The notes: generated by a model from the letters alone, not told the origin. DNA of 64,000 nt from Eupeodes corollae (GCF_945859685.1 NC_079147.1:56822946-56886945); one strand, 5' to 3'; shown: positions 11,109-20,817, counted from the stretch's first letter. Program-made: numbers and translations.

Positions 11109-13397
11109 CAGTCCGATTTGTCGGATTGAATATTTTGACATTTATATACACGTTTCAAGGTTCCTAGAGTCGAAATAAAATATTTTAAGAGAGATGTCTT
11201 GTCTGTGCGTGCGTGTGTGCATACGTTCGTACATCGTACGTTTTTTCGTCGTCAATAGCTCAAGAACCAGAAGAGATCTCGACTTCAAATACATTTTGTT
11301 ATACAGATTCACCTCGAAAATTTTACGAACAAAAAATGATTTTATCTTCAAAATAATTTTGTGCAAAGAAGAATAACGTTTTAAACATCCGGTAAAATTT
11401 TGCGAAAAACCAAATTCATTGTTTAAAAAAAAACCTAAACAAAATTATTAAAAGTTGTTAAAAATATAATTTTCTTTAAATTTTGCGAAAAATCCAATCG
11501 AGTGTTTTTTTTAAAAGAAATAAGAACCATTTTTAAAATTTGGTAAAAATTGAGGCTTAAGTAATTTTCGACTCAAATATCTTTTTAATAATTTAAGATT
11601 ATGGCTTCAAACTAATTTTATTTTATAAGAAATTTAGTTTTTACGTTAGTACGTTCGGTTTTCGATATACCGTAAATAATAGAAGACGAAGAAGACGAAA
11701 GAGAACAAGAACTCATGGAAGCACAATACAGCAACATGTAAGACTCATTTATACGTCATCAAACGAATGATACATTTGCTAATTATGTACTATGGCTATG
11801 GAGATAAGATGGTTAAATTATTGTCTGACCGCATCACCTACAGAACAATAAGGAATAATCCAAAAACAACACTTCAAATGCGAAACAATGATATATTCAA
11901 ATGGCTGAAAACAACAATTATATTGACGATAGAGAGAAAGCAAAGATGACCATTTACACCGCACAGCTCCCATCCATTTACGGATTGCCAAAAATTCATA
12001 AAACATGCCTCTGAGCCCGATTACGGCATCCATGAATGAACCATATTATGAGCTATCTAATTATGTTTGAAAAATAAAAAATTCGTTTGAATTTGTTGAA
12101 AAAGCAACAAATTTAAAACTAAGTCAAAATGATGTTTTGGTCTCGTTTGATGCAGTTTCATTTTTCACTAACAAGAAATCGGATATAATAAATAAAAGCA
12201 CAAAGATCGCAATAAACAAATTTATTGAGATTCTAGACTTTTGTATTAAAGAAAACAATTTTCTTCAATACAAGGACACTATCTATAAACAAAATTTTGG
12301 GATGCCAATGGGCAACCCACTATCTCCGACTATTGAATATTTGGTTTTGGACCACGTCTTAGATGAATGAAATAACATCAAAGAAAAGCCTGCGTTCATA
12401 GCAAAATATGTTGACGACATATTTGCAACAATGGATAAAAGGGATAAATCCAAACAAGGTATTATATCGTCAATATTGTCTCCAAATTTGCGAATAAAAT
12501 TTTCAAAACAAGTGATGTACGATTCCACGTCGCCAACGAGAAAATAGTCATCAAAATCTTAAATGATAATGGTTACCTTCTACCATAGTTCGAAGTCTCC
12601 TTTTAAAACACAAAATGCGAATTCCACAAGTAAATATTGATGAACCCATTAAAATGCACCGCAAAACCATGGTTTACGTTCCAAATTTATCGGACAACTT
12701 CAAAAAATCCATTTCCAAAAAGTTGACAGAGGTTCGCCTTGCTTTTAAATCAAAGAAAACACTTGACCATTGTTTTACTAAACTCAAGACGAAACCTGAT
12801 ACAGACAAATTAAAAGATGTGATCTACAAAATTAACTGTGAAGTGTTATAGTTTTATTTTTAATTTATATTACTTAAAGTAATTAATATTAAATATTGTT
12901 CCTATTTTTCTTGAGTGAGTAAACTTTATTGTATTTGCATCCCATTGATCTAACTAAGACTATTTGTATATATTTTTGTATTAATAAAGTTCCCCTGAAG
13001 AAAGCCGCAATCCCTGCCGAAACGTTGGGGAAGTTAATGTAACTTAATTGTTTCATTGCAAAAACTACAGCGACCAAAAAAGCCGACGAAACTATATTTC
13101 CACTAGTCACAATAATTACACCAATTGGTCAATAAAATAACTCAAGTGAATAATAGAAGACATTAATAAAAATTGGTAAAAATTGGTTTTCGACTAAAAA
13201 TATCGTTAGCAAACAAATATTTTGAAATCAAACTATTTCATCATATATGCAAAATAATATTGATAATTCAATTTTATTAAATAATTCAACAGACTCCTTT
13301 TTTAACAAAAGACGAAAACCTACAAACCTTTTAAGCATAAGACAAATAGACAGACGGGATGGGAAACTAACAGTTTGGGTCGCACCTCAGCCTCTTT
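11109..13397 (+). repeat. family A repeat interrupted by a Penelope-like element (copy A2)
   Basis: The left part (about 11109-11640) has 'gtccgatttgtc', 'agagtcgaaataaaa', the GT-rich 'gtgcgtgcgtgtgtgc' segment, 'tcaatagctcaagaacca' and tandem-array sequence. The right part (about 13145-13397) has 'ggttttcgacta', 'agacaaatagacagacggga' and 'cgcacctcagcctctt'. The two halves together make one family A element. The intervening 1.5 kb is a Penelope-like retroelement. The extreme palindromic end is lost at the left. Confidence 0.65.
11645..13140 (+). mobile_element. Penelope-like element (PLE), inactive
   Basis: The translated pieces give PLE reverse transcriptase landmarks in order. 'IYGLPKIHK' lies near 11973-12000. 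Palm motif A 'SFDAVSFFTN' lies near 12141-12170, motif B 'GMPMGNPLSP' near 12300-12330 and motif C 'KYVDDIFAT' near 12405-12430. A C-terminal linker with 'DVIYKINC' lies near 12815-12840. The GIY-YIG endonuclease expected after 'YKINC' is absent. Stops and frameshifts separate the blocks; the longest intact pieces are 77-78 codons. A 3' segment 'cctgaagaaagccgcaatcc' with 'cgaaacgttggggaag' (about 12994-13034) resembles the trailer typical of PLEs. The element sits inside family A copy A2, so it is the younger insertion. Whether it was EN+ originally cannot be told. Confidence 0.8.
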
Positions 13398-13534
13398 CTG
13401 TTTGTTTTGCGAATTTCTCACTGCACTAAATCCCAAAACATCAGGTAGTTTTGACCTTAATATTTAAAACCTCAATTGACTTATTTTATATCCATAATTA
13501 AAATATAATACAAAGCAAATACAAATTCAATTTC

Positions 13535-13540
13535 TTTATT
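13535..13540 (-). terminator. possible polyadenylation signal of the cecropin gene
   Basis: AATAAA on the minus strand, about 110 nt after the cecropin stop codon. The region is AT-rich, so the match could be chance. Confidence 0.35.
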
Positions 13541-13650
13541 TTGATTTTGAGTTAAATATTCAATTATATAATAATAAATAAAAGTCTAACCACACTAAAT
13601 AAATTATAAAATAATATGTTATCGGAGTCTGTTTTTAAATATCAGCCATT

Positions 13651-13920
13651 TTAACCCCTCGCTGTTGCAGCAACATTTGCTGCTTGTTGAGCAATACCGA
13701 TAGTCTGAATGCCAGCATCACGAACATGTTGAACAGTGCGTTCCTAAAAAATATAATAATAAACAAAATTCGCATTAATATTTTATAAGTTTTAACATAA
13801 TTTTAATAATTTCCGCCTTACCAAACGTTTTCCAACTTTCTTTAACCATCCAGCTTCTGTTTGTCCAGCAATCATAGCCAATACAAAAGCAACAAAAATA
13901 AACACTTTCGAGAAATTCAT
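13651..13920 (-). CDS. Cec: cecropin antimicrobial peptide precursor, two exons
   Basis: Secreted cationic amphipathic peptide that permeabilises bacterial membranes; in flies it is made by fat body and haemocytes. Exon 1 is 13920-13822 and exon 2 is 13743-13651. The 78-nt intron is GTAAGG...TTTTTAG, phase 0. The product is 63 residues, the usual cecropin length. It has a 23-residue signal peptide (MNFSK..., hydrophobic core, ends TEA), then a 40-residue mature peptide starting GWLKK. Mature features are a basic amphipathic N-terminal helix (net charge about +5), 'RDAGIQTIGIAQQAANVAAT' in the second helix, and a C-terminal RG whose Gly is a typical amidation donor. Trp2 and both helices are conserved, with no stop or frameshift. 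The start is the only Met upstream of the signal sequence, 97 nt inside a TATA box. The stomoxyn-like gene on the same strand lies 6.4 kb away. Gene name beyond 'cecropin' is not claimed. Confidence 0.96.
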
Positions 13921-14016
13921 TGTAGATTTATGTAGAAGTTCGAATCTTAATTGATTGATGTGTCTGATGCTTGAATTAAGCGAGTATTATGATAATTGGA
14001 TGCTGCCAGATCTGCC

Positions 14017-14024
14017 TTATATAC
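14017..14024 (-). promoter_or_regulatory. TATA box of the cecropin gene
   Basis: TATATAAG on the minus strand, 97 nt upstream of the start codon. This leaves room for a transcription start and a leader of roughly 60-70 nt. Confidence 0.75.
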
Positions 14025-14044
14025 AAAAATTAAACATAACTTGA

Positions 14045-14066
14045 TGATAAAGTCTCGGGGATTCCC
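14045..14066 (-). promoter_or_regulatory. adjacent kappaB and GATA sites upstream of cecropin
   Basis: On the minus strand, GGGAATCCCC (14066-14057) fits the Rel/NF-kB consensus GGGRNYYYYY. It is followed 6 nt later by TTATCA, the complement of a GATA site TGATAA (14045-14050). Both lie 20-45 nt upstream of the TATA box. Neighbouring GATA and kappaB sites are a known arrangement in fly cecropin promoters, where Rel factors (Relish, Dif, Dorsal) and a GATA factor act together. Binding here is inferred. Confidence 0.7.
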
Positions 14067-14069
14067 TTT

Positions 14070-14790
14070 CGAAAAAATTACATTTTTAAGAGAAACATCT
14101 GCTCAAATACCAAACAAAAAGAATTAATTGAATAAAGAATACACATAATGTGGGAATCACACTCAAGAATTAAAAAGAATGGGTTATCAATAATTTTGAA
14201 CTTGATTATTATTAATCAATATATATTAGTCTCGTTTATCACTGAAATAGAACAAATAGAATAAACTTAGTTTTGTAGAGCCTTTGCCTTTAATCATATC
14301 ATTTTACACTCCTGATGCATAATAAATACAAATACCCTCCTAAGGATATGTCACATTTATACCCTCTTAGATTGTCCTTAGATCTTAAGATAGACGCTTT
14401 GATGGAAAAACCTCCCAATTATTTACACCAACTGTACCTATTCCTACCCTATACAGTGATCATAATGAATTATGTCCCCTCAAGCTGAGTTAATTTGCCC
14501 TAAAAGTAACAAATCCTTACACCGGAAATCCTAAAAGGTCCAATCCAAAATCATAACTAAATTAAAAGTTAAGCATCCAAGGGATATTATCCTTGGCCAT
14601 ATAGAAACACACTCCCCCCACACAAAATCCATCGCTCTTAGCAGTTTAGTTGCAAAAGAACATAAAAAAGGACTTTGCTAAATTAAACCCACATATCTAC
14701 TGTGAGTACCAAAAAGGATCTGTAATGAGAGTAGAATGTCGACTTTGAGATGGTGGTCATGAGGATTACGAAACTTACGATTTACATGAT
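14070..14790. other. upstream spacer of the cecropin gene
   Basis: No gene or shared repeat was recognised. Further cecropin enhancer sites could lie here but none is clear by eye. Confidence 0.4.
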
Positions 14791-15147
14791 GTGTATACAA
14801 GTTCGCATATCATCGACGATGATGATGACGACGACCGCCCATCATGTTACCAACAACGTGATGATGCGGTAGTTTTGTATAAACGCGGGAGGACACCCTC
14901 CAAGGATTCCAATTCCCTTTTGGGCGGTCGCTCAACAACTTCTTCTGATTCTCTTACTTCTAAGAAATCTTCTTATAGCCTAATGAAATCCACAAAGTAT
15001 AAGCTAAGGAGTAAACCAGAAAAAGCCGACTTGAAATGTGTCCTGGACCTGATGGACATCAACATCCCTGATTCTTTGGTCTTTCGTATGTATGGATCTT
15101 CGCCACACTCCCAACATCATAGCAGATTATTTATGCGAATTCTTTAG
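14791..15147 (+). CDS. unrecognised 118-codon open frame, doubtful
   Basis: The frame has an Asp run near residues 9-15 encoded by GAT/GAC repeats, then a Ser/Lys-rich stretch (residues about 45-75). No domain, signal peptide or membrane segment is seen. The simple-sequence start could by itself create an open frame. No promoter or splice context supports it. It is listed because it is one of the longest open frames here not explained by a mobile element; I would not treat it as a gene without transcript evidence. Confidence 0.12.
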   Translation: MYTSSHIIDDDDDDDRPSCYQQRDDAVVLYKRGRTPSKDSNSLLGGRSTTSSDSLTSKKSSYSLMKSTKYKLRSKPEKADLKCVLDLMDINIPDSLVFRMYGSSPHSQHHSRLFMRIL

Positions 15148-15149
15148 CT

Positions 15150-16880
15150 GATTAAGCATCAAATCGGGACTTGATTACATTAATCAATTGCGGACGTCCT
15201 TCGATACAGAATATATGATTTTCCAACCACCTACCCCCCGCCCCACTAGTCTCTAGCTATGTTTTCGAATGGTCAGTGGCGCAGAAAAAGAAGATGGAAA
15301 GGGATTGATGATGAACGAGTGAGTGAGTGAATGAACGTGTATACCTACCAAAATCCTTTCTGACTAATGAAGGAGAAAAAATATTGGTGTATCCTTGATA
15401 ATGTCGTCCTCGGACGGACGGACGACGACGTGGAGTGGAAAGGATATTTGTGAATTGTGTGCGATTGTGCAGTTTGGGAAATTAAGTTAATGAAGAAATA
15501 AATGAGTTCGATGCGATTCGATGTTCGATGATGGCATTAATTTAATGAAATTAATGAACGGGATTCTTTTCAGTCTGGTGCTATGATATAGGGTGTTTTT
15601 TTCTTGTTCTTTTTCATGGTTTTTCATGGAAATTCCTTTGAATTGTTTTATATTTTGTGAATGTTGAAAAATCTGCATAAAAAGCAACAATACCGAAAGT
15701 GAATTCCTTTGTCATTATTTTTAATTTTACTAATTGTTATCGATGAACGATGCACATAAAAAAATTCTTGATTAGCTTTCTCCATACGTAATATTTTTTG
15801 TGTATCTTTAATGTGGTATGTTCAAAAATATCCTCCTTCTCATAGTGGCGCATCCACTTAAAATTTCTCCATAACTTTCGACTGAAAAATAAACGAAATG
15901 GATATGAAATTTCATTCATGCCCAGATGATTTTTCAAAAACTTATAATGTTTGCCTTTATCCCGTATATCTATATTTAGATAGCATTTTATGAATATCAT
16001 CTACTCTACTCCTCCCGCATTTATGTACCCTGCTATACATCACATCAAGGACTCAAAAAATATCTCATTCAAATTGAAAGGTTTATTTGCCTTCACTGAA
16101 GCTAGAATAATTATTTTTATTACGGCGAAAATTCGAGAGAAATGTACGTTTCTTATTCCTGGCGAAGTGGGTAACGTCACACAGACACTGTTGTTGTCAT
16201 TTATAACAATTTATAAAAATGTATAGGTACGTCCTTTATAAAGCTATCAACATTGGAGGTATATAATAATTTGTAATATAGAAGTAGAATCCAAGTTTTG
16301 TATTCAGGAATACTGCTATAGTATACTCGTATACTTACCCCCTTGGGGATTTTATTTGGCTCAATGAATCATAAGTCGCATTTTGTGAGTTCAAATAACT
16401 GGAAGAATTTCGATAGAATGAAGTGGATTAATAAATTTCATTAATTTTAATTTCTTCTTTTATGGTTAAAAGTTTATTGGTTTATTTTATTCTTAGATAA
16501 AGTTGTATAGAGGAGTTATTGTCAAATTTAGATTACTAAATCATTAATTTACCTCAAAATTTGTCTATTAGCAAATTGAAAAAGAGAAAACAAAAAGATG
16601 AAAATGTCTTTTATCAAATATTGTTACATGTTAACTAAAAATCATGCTTTAATTGTAAGTTTTGGATATTCTTTAATGTTAATTATTGTAATTGATTTTA
16701 TTTGTGGAGTTGATAATTTTGACACATTGTAACTCTCTTAAAAGCTGTGCTTTTTGTCGAAAACAAGAGACACCTAGGCGTCGCATATTTTTAAAAGTAC
16801 AATTAATCAAATTTTTGAGAATTGTAAGGTTTTGAGTGTGCTTTAATTCTCGCAGACTTAAAATTCCTGTTGTATTTAAG
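15150..16880. other. no gene recognised
   Basis: AT-rich DNA with short GA/CG-rich simple sequence near 15400-15435 ('ggacggacggacgacgacg'). No supported coding region. Confidence 0.45.
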
Positions 16881-17008
16881 CTCCCGTAGAAAGTTATTGT
16901 AATCAGTCAAATGTGTCGAATTGAAAGTTTTGACATTTCCCGACGTTTCAAGGTCTTCAGATGTCTGTGTGTGCTTGTGTACGTATACGTTCGTATGTTA
17001 ATACGTCC
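16881..17008 (+). repeat. family A end fragment (copy A6)
   Basis: A diverged copy of the family A left end, with 'gaaagttattgtaat', 'tttgacatttcccgacgttt' and the GT-rich 'ctgtgtgtgcttgtgtacg' stretch. It is cut at its right by the RTE-like LINE that begins at about 17010. Confidence 0.6.
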
Positions 17009-17009
17009 G

Positions 17010-19188
17010 TACGTTAGGCATATAGTTGCAAAGCACCAACAAGCCTCGGATACGGACGGATTTACTTTTGACAACCTACGCAAACGAATTAAGGACAACG
17101 AACTTCTGATATGCACGTGGAATGTTAGGTCCCTTAACAGACCACGTGCGGCCGAAGAATTAGCGGAGGATATAAAGCAGATATCACCGCCCTCCAGGAA
17201 ATACGATGGGATGGGGCGGGCAGAAAGGGGATGAAAAACTGCGACATTTACTATGGTGACTGCTACCGCGAAAACCAACAGCTCTTATTTAGATGCGGCT
17301 TTGTCATTGGAGCCAGACTTAGGCATGAAGTCTTGAGCTATAGGTGCATCAATGAGCGCCTCATGACTATACGCATAAGGGCAAATGCGGCAACATTAGC
17401 CTGACATATGCGCGCACAACCCCACAAAAGAGAAGAATGACAACACCAAAGATATGTTCTTCGAGCTCTTAGACAAAACATATGAGCAGTGTCCTAGCTA
17501 CGATATTAAATTTGTCGTGGGCGATTTTAATGCCAAGGGAAGACATCTTTGGTGGAATAATCGGGAAGAACAGCCTGCATGACAACACTACCGACAACAT
17601 CCACAAAGGAACTTGGACTTCTCCAGATCAATCTACCCCCAACCTGATTGACCATATTGCGATCGACGCCTGACACGCTTCCACCATCATGGATATCCGA
17701 AATTTCTGAGGAGGAGCTAACATTGACTCGTTTCCAGGCCCAAGGCAAAACAGGGAGATGCTGGTAGAAGGTACAACGTCGAATGGCTACAATCGCAAGA
17801 GATCGCCAAATCCGTAGTTCTCTGCCGCCAATGATTTATCGAAAATCAGTATCAACATTGCCAAGATGCAATCAGAGAAGCCGCCTTTGATGTGATGGGT
17901 TTCAAGAAACCACCAACAAGGAATCCCTGGTTTGATGAGAAATATCGGCAGGCACGCAAAGCGGCGCTGCATAAAAGAACGAGAGCTGATCATGAGCTCT
18001 ATGAGCAGAAGAGGCGAGAGGAACACCGACTTCTCAAAAGGAAAAAGAGAGGGCATAAGAAACATGCGGTCGAAGATGTTGAGAGGTTTAAAAGCAGGAA
18101 TGAAGTTCGAAAGTTTTATGAACAGGTGAAACGAAATTCACAGGTACATAAACCTAGAACCGATGTTGCAAAGACTAAAGTGGAAACATCATTGTGGAAC
18201 CGCAGTCAATGCTGGGGATATGGAAGGATCACTTCTGCAGACTGTATAACGGCGACGACGAACTGAATTCCGCTGTCAGGCACGATGATCAATTCAACAT
18301 AGTTGACGAGAAACAACAATCCCTTCTCCTCTATTTAGACGAAGTAAAGATTGCCACATCTAAGTTGAAGTTTAATAAAACCGCTCTAGCGGATGGCTTA
18401 AATGCCGAGCGCTTAAAAGCAGCTGGAGATAAGTTGGTTAGGAGCATGCACCAACTTTTCTGTAAGATTTGGTCGGAAGAAAGTATGCACGATGAATGGA
18501 ACCTAAGTATTGTTTGCCCGATCCTTAAAAAAGGAGACCCTCTAAACTGCACCAACTATAGAGGAATCAGTCTGCTTTACATCGCATATAAAATCTTCTT
18601 TGCCGCAATATGTGAACGTCTGAACCTGATAGGTCCCTATCAGTGTGGTTTTAGACCAGGACAGTCCAAACGTCAACACAAGGGACACTATCTTTCAAAA
18701 GTCTGTCCAATTACTGGCATATGCTGATGACATTGACATAATCGGAAGAACTCAGCGTGATGTCAAAAGGGCTTTTGTAAGTATTGCGACAGAATCGGCA
18801 AAAATAGGTTTAACGGCTAATGAGGCAAAACAAAGTACGTGCTGTAGTCAAAAAGAGACCTACAACACCGACGTATCGGTCAAAACGTCACCATCAACAT
18901 TTGTACCTTTGAGATATCTCGAGGATTTCGTCTACCTAGGCTCCGCTGTTGTTTCTTTGGACTAAGAAAGCAATTGAGTGGTAAAGTCCTTTCTTGAAGG
19001 ATCGAAGTATCGTTTTGTAGGACCTTTATCATCCCCGTCCTGCTATACGGTGCAGAAGCATTGACTATGACAAAAGCGGATGAAAGCACTTTGGGTCGCT
19101 TCGAGAGAAAAGTTCTTTGTTTGATCTACGGTCCCGTATGCATCGAAGGGGAGTGGAGGAGAAGATGGAACGACGAGCTGTACGGGCT
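17010..19188 (+). pseudogene. RTE-like LINE relic with APE endonuclease and RT (copy b)
   Basis: The longest 5' extent of this LINE in the window. An APE-type endonuclease starts at 'LLICTWNVRSLNRPRAAEEL' (about 17104-17163). It continues over frameshifts with 'ITALQEIRWDG' and 'FVVGDFNAK' (about 17513-17536), then 'TPNLIDHIAIDA' near 17640-17670. The linker 'GFKKPPTRNPWFDEKYRQAR' (from 17901) and RT blocks ('KFNKTALADGLNAERLKAAG', 'NLSIVCPILKKGDPLN', 'NYRGISLLYIAYKI' and 'YADDIDIIG') follow. Sequence from FRPG (18652) jumps directly to the region before YADD, so RT motifs A and B are deleted. The element would nick DNA and reverse-transcribe its RNA at the target if intact. This copy is dead. 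It stops abruptly at 'DELYGL' and is followed by an inverted piece. Confidence 0.82.
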
Positions 19189-19325
19189 GTCAAAGTCCAG
19201 GCCTCAGCGCCATAAATGAGAACCGGGATGATGAGTGTCTTATAGATCATAATTTTAGATGCTTGAGAGAGGACTTTACTTGCTTTCTAAGTCCAAAGAA
19301 ACAGCGATTTGCAAGAGTTATTTTT
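19189..19325 (-). pseudogene. inverted fragment of the same RTE-like LINE
   Basis: The minus strand reads 'TIYKTLIIPVLIYGAEAWTL' plus upstream RT C-terminal sequence, while the preceding 2.2 kb is the plus-strand version. The switch occurs directly after the plus-strand codons for DELYGL. It could be a rearranged insertion or a second independent copy. Confidence 0.7.
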
Positions 19326-19507
19326 CGTGATCAGCTAAATATGTATGATCTAAACTTAAATGGAAATTGTTTGGCTTTGAGACTTATTTATAGAAAACAT
19401 CAACATGTTAATTAAATGGCTGCTCTTGGACCGAATTTCCGAAGTAAGCCTATCGTTAAGTCTTAAAAGACGAAATACTTCCGGATCTCTCACCTAACAG
19501 ACTATAT

Positions 19508-19808
19508 GTAGTACCCGTAGCGTGATGGCTAGTGCGTTAAACTGTCATGCAAGGGGTCTTGGGTTCAATCCCTGCCTGTGCCACTTAACTTTTTTCACGG
19601 GTACTGCCCCTTGCGAGGAATTGACAAATTCTCCAAGAGTAATTTTTATCATGAAAAAGTGCTTTCTCAAATTAGCCTTTCGGATTCGGCATATAAACTG
19701 TAGGTCCCTTCCATCCCTGACAACATTACTCGCACACAGGAATGGTTGATAGCTATAAGTCACTAGGCCCTTGTTCTTCATGTTCTGTTGCACCACCTAA
19801 TTTTTAAT
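19508..19808 (+). repeat. tRNA-like SINE, near full length (copy S2)
   Basis: The head carries RNA polymerase III promoter-like boxes: 'tagcgtgatggctagtgcg' as box A and 'gggttcaatccc' as box B, 34-40 nt apart as in a tRNA gene. The body contains 'tgcgaggaattgacaaattc', 'gaaaaagtgctttctcaaat', 'ttcggattcggc' and 'cacacaggaatggttga', and the tail ends near 'gcaccacctaattttt'. It is flanked by an imperfect duplication, agactatatg (19499-19508) and agactgtatg (19809-19818). Copies or fragments lie at 2.7, 42.2, 46.8 and 58.3 kb. The retained boxes make it a SINE rather than a working tRNA gene. Confidence 0.82.
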
Positions 19809-19819
19809 AGACTGTATGA

Positions 19820-20300
19820 TAAAGATTCTAAGCACCAATCTAAATTTGTTAGTTCTTAGCTTCATGGCCATCGAATGTAAGCACCTTGGTCATCTCAGCT
19901 TATGCAAAAAGGTCAATCTCAGTCTTTCAATCTTAACCCGATTAAGAAATTGTGAGCGGATGAAAAAATGTTTAGCTAGAAATCTTTTTAGTAATAAACA
20001 ACAAGTTAAGGCTTGAAATTCAAAAATACTGTCATTTGTTGTACAAAGAAATTTTGATACGTAATATTGTTATGAACTTAGCTAGGACTTATAGCCAATA
20101 CACCTTCACATCACTTATTGGTGTTAACATATAACATAAAGTTAAAAGTCATAAATTAAAGAATATGAATAAACTTTGTTACAATTTGATAACTTCTAAC
20201 AGCGAACTTAATGCTTCTTGACGGCGGTGCACGTTATTTTTTCTCTGACATTATGTTGAACAATATTAACTTATTTAAATTAAAAATGAAAACCTTTGTT
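19820..20300. other. no gene recognised, downstream of the stomoxyn-like gene
   Basis: Spacer between the SINE and the 3' end of the stomoxyn-like gene. No coding signal was seen. Confidence 0.4.
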
Positions 20301-20306
20301 AAAACT

Positions 20307-20312
20307 TTTATT
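20307..20312 (-). terminator. possible polyadenylation signal of the stomoxyn-like gene
   Basis: AATAAA on the minus strand, about 40 nt after the stop codon. The position suits a short 3' UTR. Confidence 0.5.
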
Positions 20313-20352
20313 CACAACATTTTTCCATTACATGCATCGACATCAACAATTA

Positions 20353-20657
20353 TTATCCAACAACTGCACCTATAGCTGCACCAGCTCCGACAATTGCTGC
20401 AGCATCTTTTGCAACTGGAGCAGCTCCATGAATAAATTGTGCTGTTTTCTTTCCAGCTTTTTCCTAAAAATTCAAAAATTGTAAAGGTGTTCAATTATTT
20501 TTACAAACTTATTGTTATTTTTGTAATGTTAAACTTATAGAAAGAAAAAACTTACTAAAGCATGTCCGATTTTCTTGAAAACACTTTTACCCTCAGTTCC
20601 GGGTGCCACAAGGAATACCAAAACCAAGGTGAACAAGAAAACGTATTTGAAGTTCAT
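20353..20657 (-). CDS. stomoxyn-like cationic antimicrobial peptide precursor, two exons
   Basis: Predicted secreted linear helical defence peptide. Exon 1 is 20657-20556 and exon 2 is 20463-20353. The 92-nt intron is GTAAG...TTTTTAG, phase 0. The 70-residue product has a 23-residue signal peptide (MNFKYVF..., core LVLVFLV, ends GTEG) and a mature part of about 47 residues starting KSVFKKIGHAL. The mature N-half is basic and amphipathic (net charge about +5). A Gly/Pro hinge (HGAAP) follows. The C-half is Ala/Gly-rich, with 'VAKDAAAIVGAGAA' followed by a hydrophobic tail ending in Gly. The VAKD.A.I.G.GAA pattern is what I recognise from stomoxyn of the stable fly. Ceratotoxins and cecropins are also Ala-rich cationic peptides but fit less well over this block. 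The intron falls between ..HAL and EK.., the same place as the cecropin intron. A TATA box lies 90 nt upstream. Activity is inferred from family resemblance only. Confidence 0.85.
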
Positions 20658-20746
20658 TTTAGATTTTTAAATTTGTTGTTTCAAAATTTATTTCTAAGAC
20701 TATAAGCCGTCAATATTAAAACATCCGTTTTCTATTAAATATCGCC

Positions 20747-20754
20747 TTTATATA
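20747..20754 (-). promoter_or_regulatory. TATA box of the stomoxyn-like gene
   Basis: TATATAAA on the minus strand, 90 nt upstream of the start codon, almost the same spacing as in the cecropin gene (97 nt). Confidence 0.7.
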
Positions 20755-20811
20755 CTCAGAATGTTGGTTTTTTTAAAAAACATTTTTTTTATCTAAATTA
20801 GAGATAAGAAC

Positions 20812-20817
20812 ATTCTA
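20812..20817 (+). promoter_or_regulatory. GATA motif upstream of the stomoxyn-like gene
   Basis: AGATAA on the plus strand, about 58 nt upstream of the TATA box. No good kappaB decamer was seen beside it. GATA matches are frequent in AT-rich DNA. Confidence 0.3.

Noticed and set aside
14791..15147. 118-codon frame as a confident gene
   Set aside because: It starts in GAT/GAC simple sequence and has no recognisable domain or gene structure; kept only as a low-confidence entry.
19508..19585. Possible tRNA gene with box A and box B
   Set aside because: The same head is attached to a conserved ~220-nt body at several sites with target duplications, so it is a SINE; no clear cloverleaf or anticodon arm was evident by eye.
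20312..20494. 60-codon Ser/Cys-rich frame overlapping the stomoxyn-like gene
   Set aside because: It is the wrong reading frame of exon 2 of the stomoxyn-like gene running into its intron.
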